64,000 nucleotides of DNA, from the NCBI RefSeq assembly GCF_000688395.1, contig NZ_JIAG01000009.1:62001-126000 (forward strand), written 5' to 3'. Below the pieces are notes generated by a model. It was not told the DNA's origin, did no database searches, and saw only the letters and a program-made list of their open reading frames with translations. This document shows positions 43,462-52,990 of the stretch, piece by piece. The translations under genes and the position numbers were made by a program. Source of the stretch: Haematomicrobium sanguinis DSM 21259 (GTDB lineage: Bacteria > Actinomycetota > Actinomycetes > Actinomycetales > Micrococcaceae). Position 1 is the stretch's first letter, and each line of letters starts with the position of its first letter.

Positions 43462-46059
43462 GTGCATAACCAGAATCTCAGTCGCTCCGACGCGCGCCAA
43501 CGCTCTCAACTGATCACCGTCCAGGACTACCAAGTTCACCTGGATCTCACCGGCGCACCGCACGAGGCACAATTAACCTATCCGGTGACGTGCACCATAC
43601 GTTTCGAGTGCTCCTCCCCCGGAGCGAGCACGTTCTTGGATTACCTGGGCGAAAACGTCGAAAGCATCACGCTCAACGGCACCACACTGGATGCGGCCGA
43701 GCAGGTCAACGGCGCGCGCATTGAGTTGCCGCGCCTCGAAGCCAGCAACGAAGTCACCGTGACGGCCAACTCCCGCTATAGCCGCTCTGGCGAAGGTCTG
43801 CACCGGTTCTTCGACCCGGCAGACGGTCAGTGTTACCTCTACACCCAATACGAACCCGCGGACTCCCGCCGTGTCTTTCCCAACTTTGAGCAACCCGACC
43901 TCAAAGCCAGCTTCACCTTCGCGGTGACCGCGCCGGCAGATTGGGTCGTAGCTTCCAACACCAAGCGCTTATCCTGGCGCCGCACCGGCGAGACGAGCAC
44001 CTGGACGTTCAAACCCACCGAACGCATTTCCACCTACATTACGACCATCCTCGCGGGACCCTACTTCCAGGTCCGCGACGAATGGACCGAGACCGTTCCC
44101 GACGGGCGCGGGGGCACCACCGAGCTCACCGTTCCGTTTGGACTCTATTGCCGTTCCTCCATCGCCGAGCACTTTGACCACGAGGCGATCTTCGCGCTCA
44201 CCAAGGCGGGGCTCTCCTACTTCCACACGCTCTTTGAGTACCCGTACCCTTTCGGCAAATATGACCAGGCGTTTGTCCCCGAATACAACCTTGGCGCCAT
44301 GGAAAACCCGGGACTTGTCACCTTCACCGAGTCCTACATCTTCACCTCTGCCGCCACCCGGCTGCAATACTCGGCCCGCGCCAACACGATCATGCACGAG
44401 ATGGCGCATATGTGGTTCGGGGACCTTGTGACGATGAAATGGTGGGATGACCTGTGGCTCAAAGAGTCCTTTGCCGAATACATGGGCACCCTCGCCTCGG
44501 CCGAGGCCACCGAGTTCACCGAAGCCTGGGTCAATTTCGCCAATCGCCGCAAGCTTTGGGCATACCAGCAGGACTCGCTTCCCACCACGCACCCGATCGT
44601 GGCCGACATCACCGACCTCGATGCCGCAAAACAGAACTTTGACGGCATCACCTACGCCAAGGGCGCCTCGGTGCTCAAACAGTTGGTCGCCTACGTGGGG
44701 TTCGACAGTTTCATCGACGCCGCTCGCAGCTATTTCCGCGAGCATGCCTTCGGCAATACGACGCTGAACGACTTCCTGGACGCCCTCGAGCGTGCTTCTG
44801 GGCGGGATATGCGCGCCTGGTCTGCGGCGTGGCTGGAAACCTCCGGGGTCCCCGAGCTCCGTGCCGAACTGAGCGGGGATGCGGGTCAGATCGGCTCGGC
44901 AACCATGGTGCAGGACGCGGCGGATTCGGTCACAGGGGTTCGCGGAGCGCGTCCGCAGCGCTTTACGCTTGGCATTTTTGATTACGACGACGATGCCTCC
45001 TTGGTTGCCACCGGCACCTTTGACGTCGATGCGCAGACCGAGGAAACCGTTGTCGCCGAATTGGCCCACCAACCTCGACCGGCCCTCTTAGTGCCCAATG
45101 TCGGGGACGAGACCTACGCCCGTGTGAGCTTTGACGAGCAATCCTTGAACACACTGTTGAGCAATCTCAAGGACGTGCGGGACCCGCTGGCTCAAGCCGT
45201 CTCACTTGCAGCGCTGTGGACCATGACCCGGGACGCAAAACTGCCTGCCGCCGCATACATTCAGGCGGTTATGCGTTATGCCCCCACAGCAAAATACTCA
45301 TCGGTCTTGGAGACGGTGCTCGCCAATGTGTACTTCGCGTTGACGCACTACTTAGGCGAAGACGCACGTCCCGAAATGGCTCGCCAGGTTTTCGATACTG
45401 CCGAGGTCGAACAAGAGCGCGCCCCCGAGCAGACACGCCTCATCTGGACGCGCTTCATGATTCGCGTCGCTGCTCTCGTTTCGGCATCCGCCGATGGGTT
45501 GCAGCGCGCTCTCGCCGCCGGTGAACTTGGTTCGCAAACTCTCGATGATGATCTGCGCTGGCGCATTTTGCGCACACTCTCGGCCCTGGGCGCACTTGAG
45601 CGAGATCAGCTTGAGACGGCCCGCCGCGCGGATCGCACCGCGAGCGGTCACGTCGGGTATTTGCGTGCCGTGAGCGCAGAGAATTCGGGTGCGGCAAAGC
45701 AGGACGCTTTCGAGCGCGTGAGTGGTGCAGACGCGCTCTCCAACGATGAGGTAAGCGCGCTGATCGACGGTTTCACTGACGGTTCCAGCGCCCTCTTGGA
45801 CCCGTTTGTACCGGAGTACTTTACGGGTCTGGAGGCGTTCTGGGCCGAGAACAGTATTGAGATTGCGCAACGGCTGGTTCGCGGTCTCTACCCTTCGTGG
45901 CAGGGCCCGGACACCGAGGCGTCAATCGATGCCGTAACACTCACCGAGAGGTGGCTCGCAGACCATCCGGACGCGCCGGCAGCGCTCACCCGTGTTCTGC
46001 GCGAAGAGGCTTTCCTGCTTGGTCAGTCGCGCGCCGCTCAGCGCCTCTCCAACGTGTAG
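43462..46059 (+). CDS. pepN: Aminopeptidase N (M1 family)
   Basis: 865 residues. The exopeptidase motif GAMEN is in YNLGAMENPGLVTF (about residue 274). The zinc site is HEMAH in IMHEMAHMWFGDL, with the third ligand Glu in WLKESFAEYMG. The N-terminal beta-saddle and the helical C-terminal domain (ERAP1-like) are of normal length. It removes N-terminal residues from peptides in the cytoplasm. The GTG start shows the typical leaderless layout, downstream of four 10-bp repeats. Confidence 0.95.
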   Translation: MHNQNLSRSDARQRSQLITVQDYQVHLDLTGAPHEAQLTYPVTCTIRFECSSPGASTFLDYLGENVESITLNGTTLDAAEQVNGARIELPRLEASNEVTVTANSRYSRSGEGLHRFFDPADGQCYLYTQYEPADSRRVFPNFEQPDLKASFTFAVTAPADWVVASNTKRLSWRRTGETSTWTFKPTERISTYITTILAGPYFQVRDEWTETVPDGRGGTTELTVPFGLYCRSSIAEHFDHEAIFALTKAGLSYFHTLFEYPYPFGKYDQAFVPEYNLGAMENPGLVTFTESYIFTSAATRLQYSARANTIMHEMAHMWFGDLVTMKWWDDLWLKESFAEYMGTLASAEATEFTEAWVNFANRRKLWAYQQDSLPTTHPIVADITDLDAAKQNFDGITYAKGASVLKQLVAYVGFDSFIDAARSYFREHAFGNTTLNDFLDALERASGRDMRAWSAAWLETSGVPELRAELSGDAGQIGSATMVQDAADSVTGVRGARPQRFTLGIFDYDDDASLVATGTFDVDAQTEETVVAELAHQPRPALLVPNVGDETYARVSFDEQSLNTLLSNLKDVRDPLAQAVSLAALWTMTRDAKLPAAAYIQAVMRYAPTAKYSSVLETVLANVYFALTHYLGEDARPEMARQVFDTAEVEQERAPEQTRLIWTRFMIRVAALVSASADGLQRALAAGELGSQTLDDDLRWRILRTLSALGALERDQLETARRADRTASGHVGYLRAVSAENSGAAKQDAFERVSGADALSNDEVSALIDGFTDGSSALLDPFVPEYFTGLEAFWAENSIEIAQRLVRGLYPSWQGPDTEASIDAVTLTERWLADHPDAPAALTRVLREEAFLLGQSRAAQRLSNV

Positions 46060-46064
46060 AGCCA

Positions 46065-46138
46065 CCACTTTGCAGGCTCACTTTAACTTCGCAGGCGCAT
46101 ATATGGGCCGGCAAAGTTAATTTGGGCCTGCAGAGTGA
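46065..46138. terminator. Imperfect inverted repeat between convergent pepN and lplA
   Basis: Arms 46065-46095 and 46108-46138 (31 bases) pair with about seven mismatches around a 12-base loop. It starts 6 bases after the pepN stop. It is probably a bidirectional terminator. Confidence 0.55.
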
Positions 46139-46178
46139 GGCGCTGTGCTTACGGTTGCTGTGCCAAGGGTAAATGGGC

Positions 46179-47240
46179 CTAGGGAACGCGAGCCGTCCAC
46201 TCCGGGGTCGCGAACTTGGTAGCCACCAGCTCTTCCGCCTCCGCGCGTTCGGCCGCGCTCAGCTCGGAAAGCGTGGCGCCGGTGGTCTCGACAAAGGTGT
46301 CCATCATGGTGCGAATGATCTCTTCGCGGGAGAGCCCGGTTTGCCGCTTGAGCGGGTCGACTCGCTTGACCGCGCTCTTGATGCCCTTATCCGAGAGCTT
46401 TTCGCGGCCTATGCGCAAAACCTCGACCATTTTCTCCGCGTTCATGTCATAGGACATGGTCACGTGATGGAGCAGTCCCCCGTTGGCCATGCGTTTTTGC
46501 GCGGCACCGCCGATCTTGCCCTGATCTGTCGCAATATCGTTCAACGGCTTGTAGAAAGCGTTGATGCCGAGCTTTTGCAGTGATGCCATGACCCAGGAAT
46601 CCAAGAACGGGTAGGAGTCGGCATAGCTGAGCCCGTCCACGAGGGTTTGCGGGACATACAGAGAATAGGTGATCGCATTACCACGCTCCATGAACATGGC
46701 CCCGCCGCCGGAAATGCGCCGCACCACGCCCACGCCGTATTTTTCAACGTTTGCGGCGTCAACCTCGTTGGCCAGCGACTGGAAGCTCCCGATCACGATC
46801 GAGGGAGCCTCCCACTCCCAAAAACGCAAGGTCGGATTGCGGACACCGTCCCCTACCTCCCTGGTCAGGACCTCATCCACGGCCACATGCATGGCCGCAC
46901 TCATGGGCGTTGGTGGAATAACGTCCCATTGGTGATCATCCCAGGTGGTGGCGAAACCCGCTCCGCGGCGCACCGCCGTCGTAATTGCCTCGGCGTCAAA
47001 GCCGTGAAGCGCCGCCTCGGCACGCAACCCGTCCTCAATGCTGCGGATCATCACGGTGCGCGGCGTGTTCAGCGGCAAACCGTTGAGCGCATTGTTGATG
47101 TCCTCGAGGGCTTCGTCCGGGTCGAGGAAGAAGTCGCCGTTGATATTCATGTCGGTGATCAGGCCGTCTTCGGCACTGAAGTTCGCGCGGACTAGTTTGC
47201 CGCCGGGGACCTTGTATTGTCCTTCGTATTCGGTGTTCAC
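46179..47240 (-). CDS. lplA: Lipoate-protein ligase A with swapped domain order
   Basis: 353 residues. The catalytic domain (about 85-353) has RRISGGGAMFMERGNAITYS, the lipoate/ATP motif, and the catalytic Lys region GKIGGAAQKRMANGGLLHH. The first 75 residues (YKVPGGKLVRANFSAEDG, FFLDPDEALEDINNAL) resemble the accessory domain that is C-terminal in E. coli LplA. The order is therefore accessory-catalytic. It joins free lipoate to E2 and GcvH proteins. The start GTG 47240 has no obvious ribosome site. It converges with pepN. Confidence 0.88.
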   Translation of the reverse strand: MNTEYEGQYKVPGGKLVRANFSAEDGLITDMNINGDFFLDPDEALEDINNALNGLPLNTPRTVMIRSIEDGLRAEAALHGFDAEAITTAVRRGAGFATTWDDHQWDVIPPTPMSAAMHVAVDEVLTREVGDGVRNPTLRFWEWEAPSIVIGSFQSLANEVDAANVEKYGVGVVRRISGGGAMFMERGNAITYSLYVPQTLVDGLSYADSYPFLDSWVMASLQKLGINAFYKPLNDIATDQGKIGGAAQKRMANGGLLHHVTMSYDMNAEKMVEVLRIGREKLSDKGIKSAVKRVDPLKRQTGLSREEIIRTMMDTFVETTGATLSELSAAERAEAEELVATKFATPEWTARVP

Positions 47241-47287
47241 GTGGTTGCTAACGCTTTCTGGGGTGCTTTACTTCCGGTAGATACAGC

Positions 47288-47321
47288 GGTGGCCGGCACC
47301 TGAAACCAGGTACCGGCCACC
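47288..47321 (-). terminator. Hairpin downstream of L31 gene
   Basis: Arms 47288-47302 and 47307-47321 form a 15-bp stem with one mismatch and a 4-base loop, 20 bases after the rpmE2 stop. There is no U-tract. Confidence 0.6.
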
Positions 47322-47340
47322 AACAAAGCTGCGGAGCGGA

Positions 47341-47598
47341 TTACTTCTTGCCGCCGAAGCCCTTGAAACGCTGGTTGAAGCGCTCGACACGGCCAGCGGA
47401 GTCCATGATGCGCTGCTTGCCGGTGTAGAAGGGGTGCGACTCGGAGGAAATTTCAACCTCGATGAGCGGGTAGGTGTTGCCGTCTTCCCATTCCACGGTC
47501 TTGTCGCTGCCGACGGTGGAGCGGGTCAGGAAGGACTTGCCGGAGGCAAGGTCACGGAACACGACGGGGTGATAATCCGGGTGAATACCAGTCTTCAC
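47341..47598 (-). CDS. rpmE2: 50S ribosomal protein L31 type B
   Basis: 85 residues: [19 protein letters not shown], then [22 protein letters not shown] core, [22 protein letters not shown] and [14 protein letters not shown]. It lacks the CxxC zinc pair of type A L31, so it is the zinc-free form that replaces L31A when zinc is scarce. No Zur-like palindrome is evident upstream. GTG 47598 has AAAAGGA at good spacing. A hairpin lies in the leader just upstream. Confidence 0.94.
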   Translation of the reverse strand: MKTGIHPDYHPVVFRDLASGKSFLTRSTVGSDKTVEWEDGNTYPLIEVEISSESHPFYTGKQRIMDSAGRVERFNQRFKGFGGKK

Positions 47599-47611
47599 AA
47601 TAGGTCCTTTT

Positions 47612-47642
47612 CTTGGCGCGCCTGGATTTTGCCAGGTGCAAG
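47612..47642 (-). promoter_or_regulatory. Hairpin in the 5' leader of the L31 gene
   Basis: CCTGG (47621-47625) pairs with CCAGG (47632-47636), and outside it CTTG (47612-47615) pairs with CAAG (47639-47642). The structure ends just before the ribosome site, so it could be an autoregulatory L31 leader. A second small palindrome (CGGTC-GAAT-GACCG, 47653-47666) is nearby. Confidence 0.35.
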
Positions 47643-47690
47643 GTGTGTTTTGGCGGTCGAATGACCGACAGTCAATACTAGCATCTCGGG

Positions 47691-48674
47691 CTAGGTCTCG
47701 CTGACAACCCCGGACGCCGCGGTGATCTCGACCGCGCGCACTCGTTCGGCGACCGTGGTACCGTTAAAGGTCGCGATGATTTCATCGGTCCCGGTGGCTT
47801 GCTTGATGGCCTCTAGACCGCGCTTCACCTCGGATCCGGTGCCGACCGCGGAGACGCTGAGCATCTCGGCGACCTTCGTGCCCTCGGGGGAAGCGAGGAT
47901 CTGATCAATCTCTTGATCCGTGTAGTTGCGGCCCGGCGGCAAGAACCGCTTCACGCGCTGACGGGTGACCTGCTGGCGGATGCGCTCGGCGTCCTCGGGG
48001 GTGTCGGCAGCGAAAACGTTGGCACCGACGATGGTGTACGGTTCGGCGAGTTCTGCCGATGGCCGGAATGTGGACCGGTAGTGTGCCAGCGCATCCTGGA
48101 GAGCGCCGGGGGCAAAGTGGGAGGCAAACGCGTAGGGCAAGCCGAGCTTTGCGGCCAGGTCCGCCCCGAAAAGCGAGGAACCGAGAATGTAGAGCGGGAC
48201 TCGGGTCCCCCAGCCGGGCACGGCGTTCACGCCTTGGGCGTCAAATTCCTCGTTCAGGTAGCGCTGGAGTTCCACCACATCGGAAGGGAAACGGTCGGAG
48301 CTGGTCTCGTCGCGGCGCAGAGCGTAGAGGGTGCGCCGGTCACCGCCCGGAGCGCGGCCAAGCCCCAAGTCGATGCGGCCAGGGTACAGCGTCTCCAACG
48401 TGCCGAACTGTTCGGCGACCGTCAGCGGCGAATGGTTGGGCAGCATGATGCCGCCGGCGCCCACCCTGATCCGTTCGGTGGCGCCCGCGATGTGGCCCAC
48501 CAGGACGGCGGTGGCGCTGGAGGCGACCTCCCGCATGTTGTGGTGTTCGGCGAACCAAATCCGGTGCAAACCCCCGGCTTCGGCCGCGCGGGCTAGCCGG
48601 ACGCTGCCCTCGAGTGACTCGCGGGCGGTTTCGGTGGGGCCGATGATGGACAGATCCAGAAGTGATAGTCGCAT
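47691..48674 (-). CDS. Luciferase-like flavin-dependent monooxygenase
   Basis: 327 residues of the bacterial-luciferase-like group 1 (LLM). Typical parts are [57 protein letters not shown] and [18 protein letters not shown]. These enzymes use FMNH2 and oxygen; the substrate is unknown. The start ATG 48674 has a weak AAGGG about 12 bases upstream. Confidence 0.88.
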   Translation of the reverse strand: MRLSLLDLSIIGPTETARESLEGSVRLARAAEAGGLHRIWFAEHHNMREVASSATAVLVGHIAGATERIRVGAGGIMLPNHSPLTVAEQFGTLETLYPGRIDLGLGRAPGGDRRTLYALRRDETSSDRFPSDVVELQRYLNEEFDAQGVNAVPGWGTRVPLYILGSSLFGADLAAKLGLPYAFASHFAPGALQDALAHYRSTFRPSAELAEPYTIVGANVFAADTPEDAERIRQQVTRQRVKRFLPPGRNYTDQEIDQILASPEGTKVAEMLSVSAVGTGSEVKRGLEAIKQATGTDEIIATFNGTTVAERVRAVEITAASGVVSET

Positions 48675-48783
48675 GGTTGTGCCAACCCTTCATCAGGTCG
48701 AGTAATTTCCGGGTAATGTACCCGCTCTGCGCGCAGCCGCCGTATGTAACTCACTCCGGGCGACCGCACATAGGTGTGTATAT

Positions 48784-48903
48784 GTGAAGCCTAACCGTCA
48801 CATTGCCGTTTGCGCCCTCGCGGTTCCGCTAGGTGTCGCGATAAACATCGCCGCGCTCATGCCAATTGTCGTCGAGATCATCGCCGAGTTGACCGGCGGC
48901 TAA
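48784..48903 (+). CDS. Possible 39-residue hydrophobic peptide
   Basis: GTG 48784 to TAA 48901-48903 encodes 39 residues with a positively charged start (KPNRH) and one membrane-like stretch (IAVCALAVPLGVAINIAAL), ending IIAELTGG. It occupies the 254-base gap between the flavin monooxygenase and azlD genes and does not overlap another gene. The ribosome site is weak (AGGTG). It could be a small membrane protein, or chance. Confidence 0.35.
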   Translation: MKPNRHIAVCALAVPLGVAINIAALMPIVVEIIAELTGG

Positions 48904-48928
48904 GCCTTCGGACACATGAGGAGCCACG

Positions 48929-49255
48929 CTAGAACACGAGATTCACCAGCAGCAAGTAGCAGACGATCCCACCCAGGGTCGCCACCACGAGGTTCTTTCG
49001 CCAGTAATACAGTCCGAAGGTCACCGCCAGCGCGGACGCCTCGGGAATCCCGTACGGCGGCACCGCGACATTGACGTGCATGAGCGTGTACACGGTCAGG
49101 ATCAGCATGAACCCGACAGGCAAATGCTCCTGCAAAAACGCCATATATTCGCTCTCCCGCACTCGCTTCGGCAACGCAAACGGGATCCAGCGCAACACCT
49201 GCGTTACCGCGGCGATGACCAGCGCAATTGCCAGCGTGTAGCCGGGCCCGCTCAT
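48929..49255 (-). CDS. azlD: AzlD-type branched-chain amino acid transport subunit
   Basis: 108 residues from ATG 49255, which overlaps the azlC stop by 4 bases (ATGA). It has about four hydrophobic helices (YTLAIALVIAAVTQVLRWIP and LVVATLGGIVCYLLLVNLVF) and the RWIPFALPKR motif near the start. AzlD is the small partner of AzlC in export of branched-chain amino acids and analogues. Confidence 0.88.
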   Translation of the reverse strand: MSGPGYTLAIALVIAAVTQVLRWIPFALPKRVRESEYMAFLQEHLPVGFMLILTVYTLMHVNVAVPPYGIPEASALAVTFGLYYWRKNLVVATLGGIVCYLLLVNLVF

Positions 49256-49974
49256 GCGCGCGCCTCCCCTCGCATGGTTCCTCCTGAATGACGACGGCGT
49301 GTTCCCCAGAACCACAGCGAGGTCGCCACAAAGTAGAAGGTCATTCCGGAAAGCAAAAAGGTATTCGCGGCAAGGACCCGTTCGCTGAGCAACCCGACAC
49401 CGGCCCCCAGAAATCCAAGTATGAGGGCAACCACGCTCCGATCTTGTTCGCGCGCCATCAGAAAGAGAACTGCGAACATGGCGGTGAGCGCGAATTCGAA
49501 TCCGGTCACATTCGGCGGAAGGAAACCGCCAAGGAGCGCTCCCGTCACGGCTCCGGCGACCCAATACACCTGCGTCATAACCTGGAACGCCGTCAAGGAG
49601 GCGCCGCTCAATTCCTTGCCTACGGGCGTCGCCGCAATGGCAAAGGCTTCATCGGTGAGCGCGAATATCCCGTACACCTTTTGCGCCCGGGTGCGAAGCT
49701 TCTGGATGGGAAAGCTGAAGCCATAAAAGACGTGACGAAAGTTGATCAGCAGCGCAAGGGTTGCAACCTGCAGCAGCGGCATCGCCGTTGCGACCATGCC
49801 GATCGCCACGAACTCGATAGACCCGGCGAAGATGATCGTTGCGAAAATCGGCGCCCAATACCAATCCAGGCCGGTGCTCACGGCGAGCACACCGAGGGCA
49901 GCGCCCAATGGAAAGTACGCGGCAAACACCGGCCAGGAGACCCGAAACGCGGGCCAGAACCATCTCATGTTCAC
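49252..49974 (-). CDS. azlC: AzlC-type branched-chain amino acid permease
   Basis: 240 residues with several membrane helices. Family segments are YFPLGAALGVLAVSTGLDWY, IIFAGSIEFVAIGMV, INFRHVFYGFSFP and ALTDEAFAI. Together with AzlD it exports branched-chain amino acids. The start is GTG 49974 or ATG 49968; a TAAGCT box (49977-49982, minus strand) lies 8 bases before the ATG, so the ATG may be used on a near-leaderless transcript. Confidence 0.9.
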   Translation of the reverse strand: MNMRWFWPAFRVSWPVFAAYFPLGAALGVLAVSTGLDWYWAPIFATIIFAGSIEFVAIGMVATAMPLLQVATLALLINFRHVFYGFSFPIQKLRTRAQKVYGIFALTDEAFAIAATPVGKELSGASLTAFQVMTQVYWVAGAVTGALLGGFLPPNVTGFEFALTAMFAVLFLMAREQDRSVVALILGFLGAGVGLLSERVLAANTFLLSGMTFYFVATSLWFWGTRRRHSGGTMRGEARA

Positions 49975-50055
49975 CGAGCTTAATCGGCGAATTCGGAAAT
50001 GCTGAACTTCGTGACAGTGTTAGCAAAATAGTCGAATAGATCAAGGAGACCACCC

Positions 50056-50316
50056 GTGGAATTCACCCCTCAAGATGGCACCATCACCATGTTTTCAACG
50101 ACCTGGTGCGGATACTGCCGCAATCTCAAGTCGCAACTTGACCGGATGGGCATCGAGTACAACGAGATCAACATCGAAGAGACGCCCGAGGCCGCAAAGC
50201 TCGTCGAGTCGATCAATGACGGCAACCAAGTGGTGCCGACTGTGATCTACCCCGACGGTAGCTCTGCGACCAATCCCCCGGCTCTCGCGGTCAAGGATAA
50301 GCTCGGGATCGCTTAG
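50056..50316 (+). CDS. mrx1: Mycoredoxin (Mrx1-like glutaredoxin)
   Basis: 86 residues with a thioredoxin fold. The active site is FSTTWCGYCRNLKSQLDRMG; the CGYC pair is that of mycobacterial Mrx1. A cis-Pro loop (VVPTVIYPDG) and C-terminal helix follow. It uses mycothiol to reduce mixed disulfides, in agreement with mshC in this window. GTG 50056 has AAGGAGA at good spacing. Its stop lies 3 bases from the convergent phospholipase gene. Confidence 0.92.
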   Translation: MEFTPQDGTITMFSTTWCGYCRNLKSQLDRMGIEYNEINIEETPEAAKLVESINDGNQVVPTVIYPDGSSATNPPALAVKDKLGIA

Positions 50317-50319
50317 AAA

Positions 50320-52437
50320 CTAGGCGATTGGGTAATCGGCGTCCTGGCCAAATGGGCTTGTCACCGACGCTTTCCCGTTGTTGAGGTGACCAGTCGCCCA
50401 GTACCGGAACCCATCTTCAACAATCTCCACCTCATACCATCCGGACTTGTCGCGAGCGTCCACGCCGACGCTCTTAGCCTTTCCGGCCGGGAGCACGAGC
50501 GGGCGGGCGTTGTTCTTGGCCGAACTTGCGAGCCTCATGGTGCGCTTCGCTGGGCTCGCGTTAGCTACTTGGACGCTCAAGCGTTGCGCACGGTGATCTG
50601 CAGTTGCCGCCACCGACACGTCACCGGATTTCGAGGCGAAGTCTCGGCGGAACCGGTTAGGCCCAGTCACCACGACGTCGATCCCGCCGGAGCCCGGCAG
50701 AGTGAACGTGCGCGCCCCGGATACGTTGGCGTGGATGGGTGCTTGGCGAGTATCCGCATAGTTGTAGATGGCTATGGGAGCCGGCCGATCGCCGTCGTTC
50801 TTTACCGTGATCGTCAAGGTGCCGTTTGCAACTGCGAAGCTCGCGTCCAAAGCGTAGGGCAGCGGGCGCGAAGCGCGCACGCCAGGTTCCTGGGCGGGCA
50901 TCGCCTGCGCGCTCGGCGGTTGCGCGGCCCAGCGGCCGTTGAAGGGCGGAATCGGGCCCGGTTGCGTGACCGTCGGCAGAGCGGGAACTGGCGCGCCCTC
51001 GAAGTTGAGTGCGCTGGTGAGATCGCCCACGGTCGCGCGGCGCCAGTCGGTGAGCATCTCCGATTTCACGCCGGTCCAGGTTTCCAAGAATTTGACGACC
51101 GAGGTATGGTCGAAAACTTCCGAGCACACCCAGCCGCCAACCGACCACGGTGAAATGACGGTCATCGGGACGCGCGGTCCGAGACCCATCGCGGAGCCCT
51201 GGTAGAACTCATCGGTCATGCTGGGTTCGGGGCGTGGCGCTGGAACGTGGTCGAAGTAGCCATCGAACTCGTCATAGTTGATCAAGAAGACGGACTTTTG
51301 CCAGAGTTCCGGGTTGTCGCCAAAGACCTGGAGGATGTCGTAGACAATGTTGGAGGACTGGATCGGCGAGGACGAGGCCGGGTGCTCGCAGTCGGCCGCG
51401 CTCGCCACCAGATAGGTCACCTTGGGTAGTGTTCCGCTTTCAACTGCGGTGCGGAACTGGTTGGTGAGGCTACCGTCTTCGCCGCGGCGAAGCGCGCCGT
51501 TGAACATTTCCTGTTCGCGCTCGGAGAGCGTGGCGACGACCTCGTTGAGCCGGTTTTGCATTTCGGTTCGGCGCGCGGGGCTGGCGGCACGGACCGCCGA
51601 GTAGAAGTTCTCCATATTCAGGAAGTTTTGGCCGAGATTCAGTGCGCCCAGCACCTTGTTCGCCACGAGTTTGTAGGCGCGGAAGTATTCGGTGTTGTTG
51701 TCCGTGAAGTTGTCCCACTCCTGCATGACCTGCCAGCTGACACCGGCATCGCTTAGGTATTCGGTGTAGGCCTTCCACTCGTAGCCGGGATGCCTGGCGT
51801 TGTAGGCGGCGTTGGTCACGGCGCGTTGGTTGGTGCCGGGCTCATATCCGGTGTGGCCGGACACCAGATAGTTGCGGTTGGGGCTGGTTCCAGTGGTAAT
51901 GGAGCAGTGGTAGGCGTCGCAGATGGTGAACTTGTCGGCGAGTTCAAACTGGAATGGAATGTCCTGTCGATCGTACCCGGCCATGCTCGCGGCGCCCTTG
52001 GCCGGGATCCACTGGTCCCACCAGCCGCCTGCGACCGCGGTGCCGCCATCGCCCCAACTGTGCGGCAGCGAGGCCAGGAACTCGATGTTCTTTTGGTCCT
52101 TGTTGACCGCGTCTCGGGCGAGGAACGGCATGATGGTGGAGTCCGAGCCGCTCGGCGATTGCTCAAAAAGGGTCTTGTCCGAGTTGCGCCGCCGCAGCAC
52201 GGTCTTATCCGCAAATCCTTGCACGCCTTGCAACGTACCGAAGTAGTGGTCAAAGGAACGGTTTTCCTGCATCAGCACGATCACGTGCTCAACGCCCTGC
52301 AATCCCCCGGGCGCCGGCGGCAACGCCATGGCCTTCTGGAAAGAGACGGGCAGGAGGGAACCTGCGGCAGTTGCCGCGCCCAGACCCATAAAGAATCGAC
52401 GTGAAATAGCGGATGGTTTCTTCGGTGCTTGTGCCAT
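50320..52437 (-). CDS. Tat-exported phosphocholine-type phospholipase C
   Basis: 705 residues. The N-terminus is a twin-arginine signal (SAISRRFFMGLGAATAAGSLL), so the enzyme is exported folded through TatAC. The phosphoesterase domain has VEHVIVLMQENRSFDHYFG at its start, SGHTGYEPGTNQRAVTNAAY and LINYDEFDGYFDHVPAPRP, matching PlcA-C of mycobacteria and PlcN of Pseudomonas. Two C-terminal beta-sandwich domains follow (from about residue 500). It cleaves phospholipid head groups outside the cell. ATG 52437 has GAGAGG upstream. Convergent with mrx1. Confidence 0.93.
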   Translation of the reverse strand: MAQAPKKPSAISRRFFMGLGAATAAGSLLPVSFQKAMALPPAPGGLQGVEHVIVLMQENRSFDHYFGTLQGVQGFADKTVLRRRNSDKTLFEQSPSGSDSTIMPFLARDAVNKDQKNIEFLASLPHSWGDGGTAVAGGWWDQWIPAKGAASMAGYDRQDIPFQFELADKFTICDAYHCSITTGTSPNRNYLVSGHTGYEPGTNQRAVTNAAYNARHPGYEWKAYTEYLSDAGVSWQVMQEWDNFTDNNTEYFRAYKLVANKVLGALNLGQNFLNMENFYSAVRAASPARRTEMQNRLNEVVATLSEREQEMFNGALRRGEDGSLTNQFRTAVESGTLPKVTYLVASAADCEHPASSSPIQSSNIVYDILQVFGDNPELWQKSVFLINYDEFDGYFDHVPAPRPEPSMTDEFYQGSAMGLGPRVPMTVISPWSVGGWVCSEVFDHTSVVKFLETWTGVKSEMLTDWRRATVGDLTSALNFEGAPVPALPTVTQPGPIPPFNGRWAAQPPSAQAMPAQEPGVRASRPLPYALDASFAVANGTLTITVKNDGDRPAPIAIYNYADTRQAPIHANVSGARTFTLPGSGGIDVVVTGPNRFRRDFASKSGDVSVAATADHRAQRLSVQVANASPAKRTMRLASSAKNNARPLVLPAGKAKSVGVDARDKSGWYEVEIVEDGFRYWATGHLNNGKASVTSPFGQDADYPIA

Positions 52438-52625
52438 GGGAAGTAGCCTCTCAACGGTGAGGTAAAGAATGGTTAACCTGGGGCAAACGCCACAAGAATA
52501 GTCCGATGAATCAGTCTTGCTAATGGGTTCGCGCGATTTTTCTTTGCAGACGGTTGGCGGGCGTCCCGGGCGCTATCCTATTTTCTGGCCGAACTCGCGG
52601 CCCACTAGTACTTTCCGGGGACACC

Positions 52626-52949
52626 ATGACACGCAATTTCCTTCGATTGACCCTGCCCGCCGTCGCCACGCTCGCATTATTGGGTGCCTCCGTTGCGCCC
52701 GCACAGGCGGCGGACGCGGATGCGACACCTCAAACCTCTGCGGCCCAACCGTTCGCGGCGAAGAAGTTCAAGAACTGCACCGAGCTGACGAAAAAGTACC
52801 CGCACGGCGTAGGCAAAAAGGGCGCTCGCGACCTGGCTAACGGCAAGCCCAAGCGCAATGCCAAGAATTTGCACCGCGTCGACAACGCCCTCTACACAGC
52901 GAACAAGCACCTGGATCGCGACCGTGACGGGATTGCCTGCGAGCGGTAG
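52626..52949 (+). CDS. Secreted excalibur-domain protein
   Basis: 107 residues from ATG 52626. A Sec signal peptide (RNFLRLTLPAVATLALLGAS) ends near APAQA-A. The C-terminal domain (FKNCTELTKKYPHGVGKKGA to DRDRDGIACER) is the excalibur calcium-binding motif, with its two Cys residues and DxDxDG loop. The function of excalibur proteins is unknown; they are extracellular. The frame is open to 52554, but the signal peptide fixes the start at 52626. It is divergent from the phospholipase gene. Confidence 0.9.
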   Translation: MTRNFLRLTLPAVATLALLGASVAPAQAADADATPQTSAAQPFAAKKFKNCTELTKKYPHGVGKKGARDLANGKPKRNAKNLHRVDNALYTANKHLDRDRDGIACER

Positions 52950-52990
52950 TCGCCTCGCGGCGGCACAGCGCCTCTCCTTCGCCGACTTTC

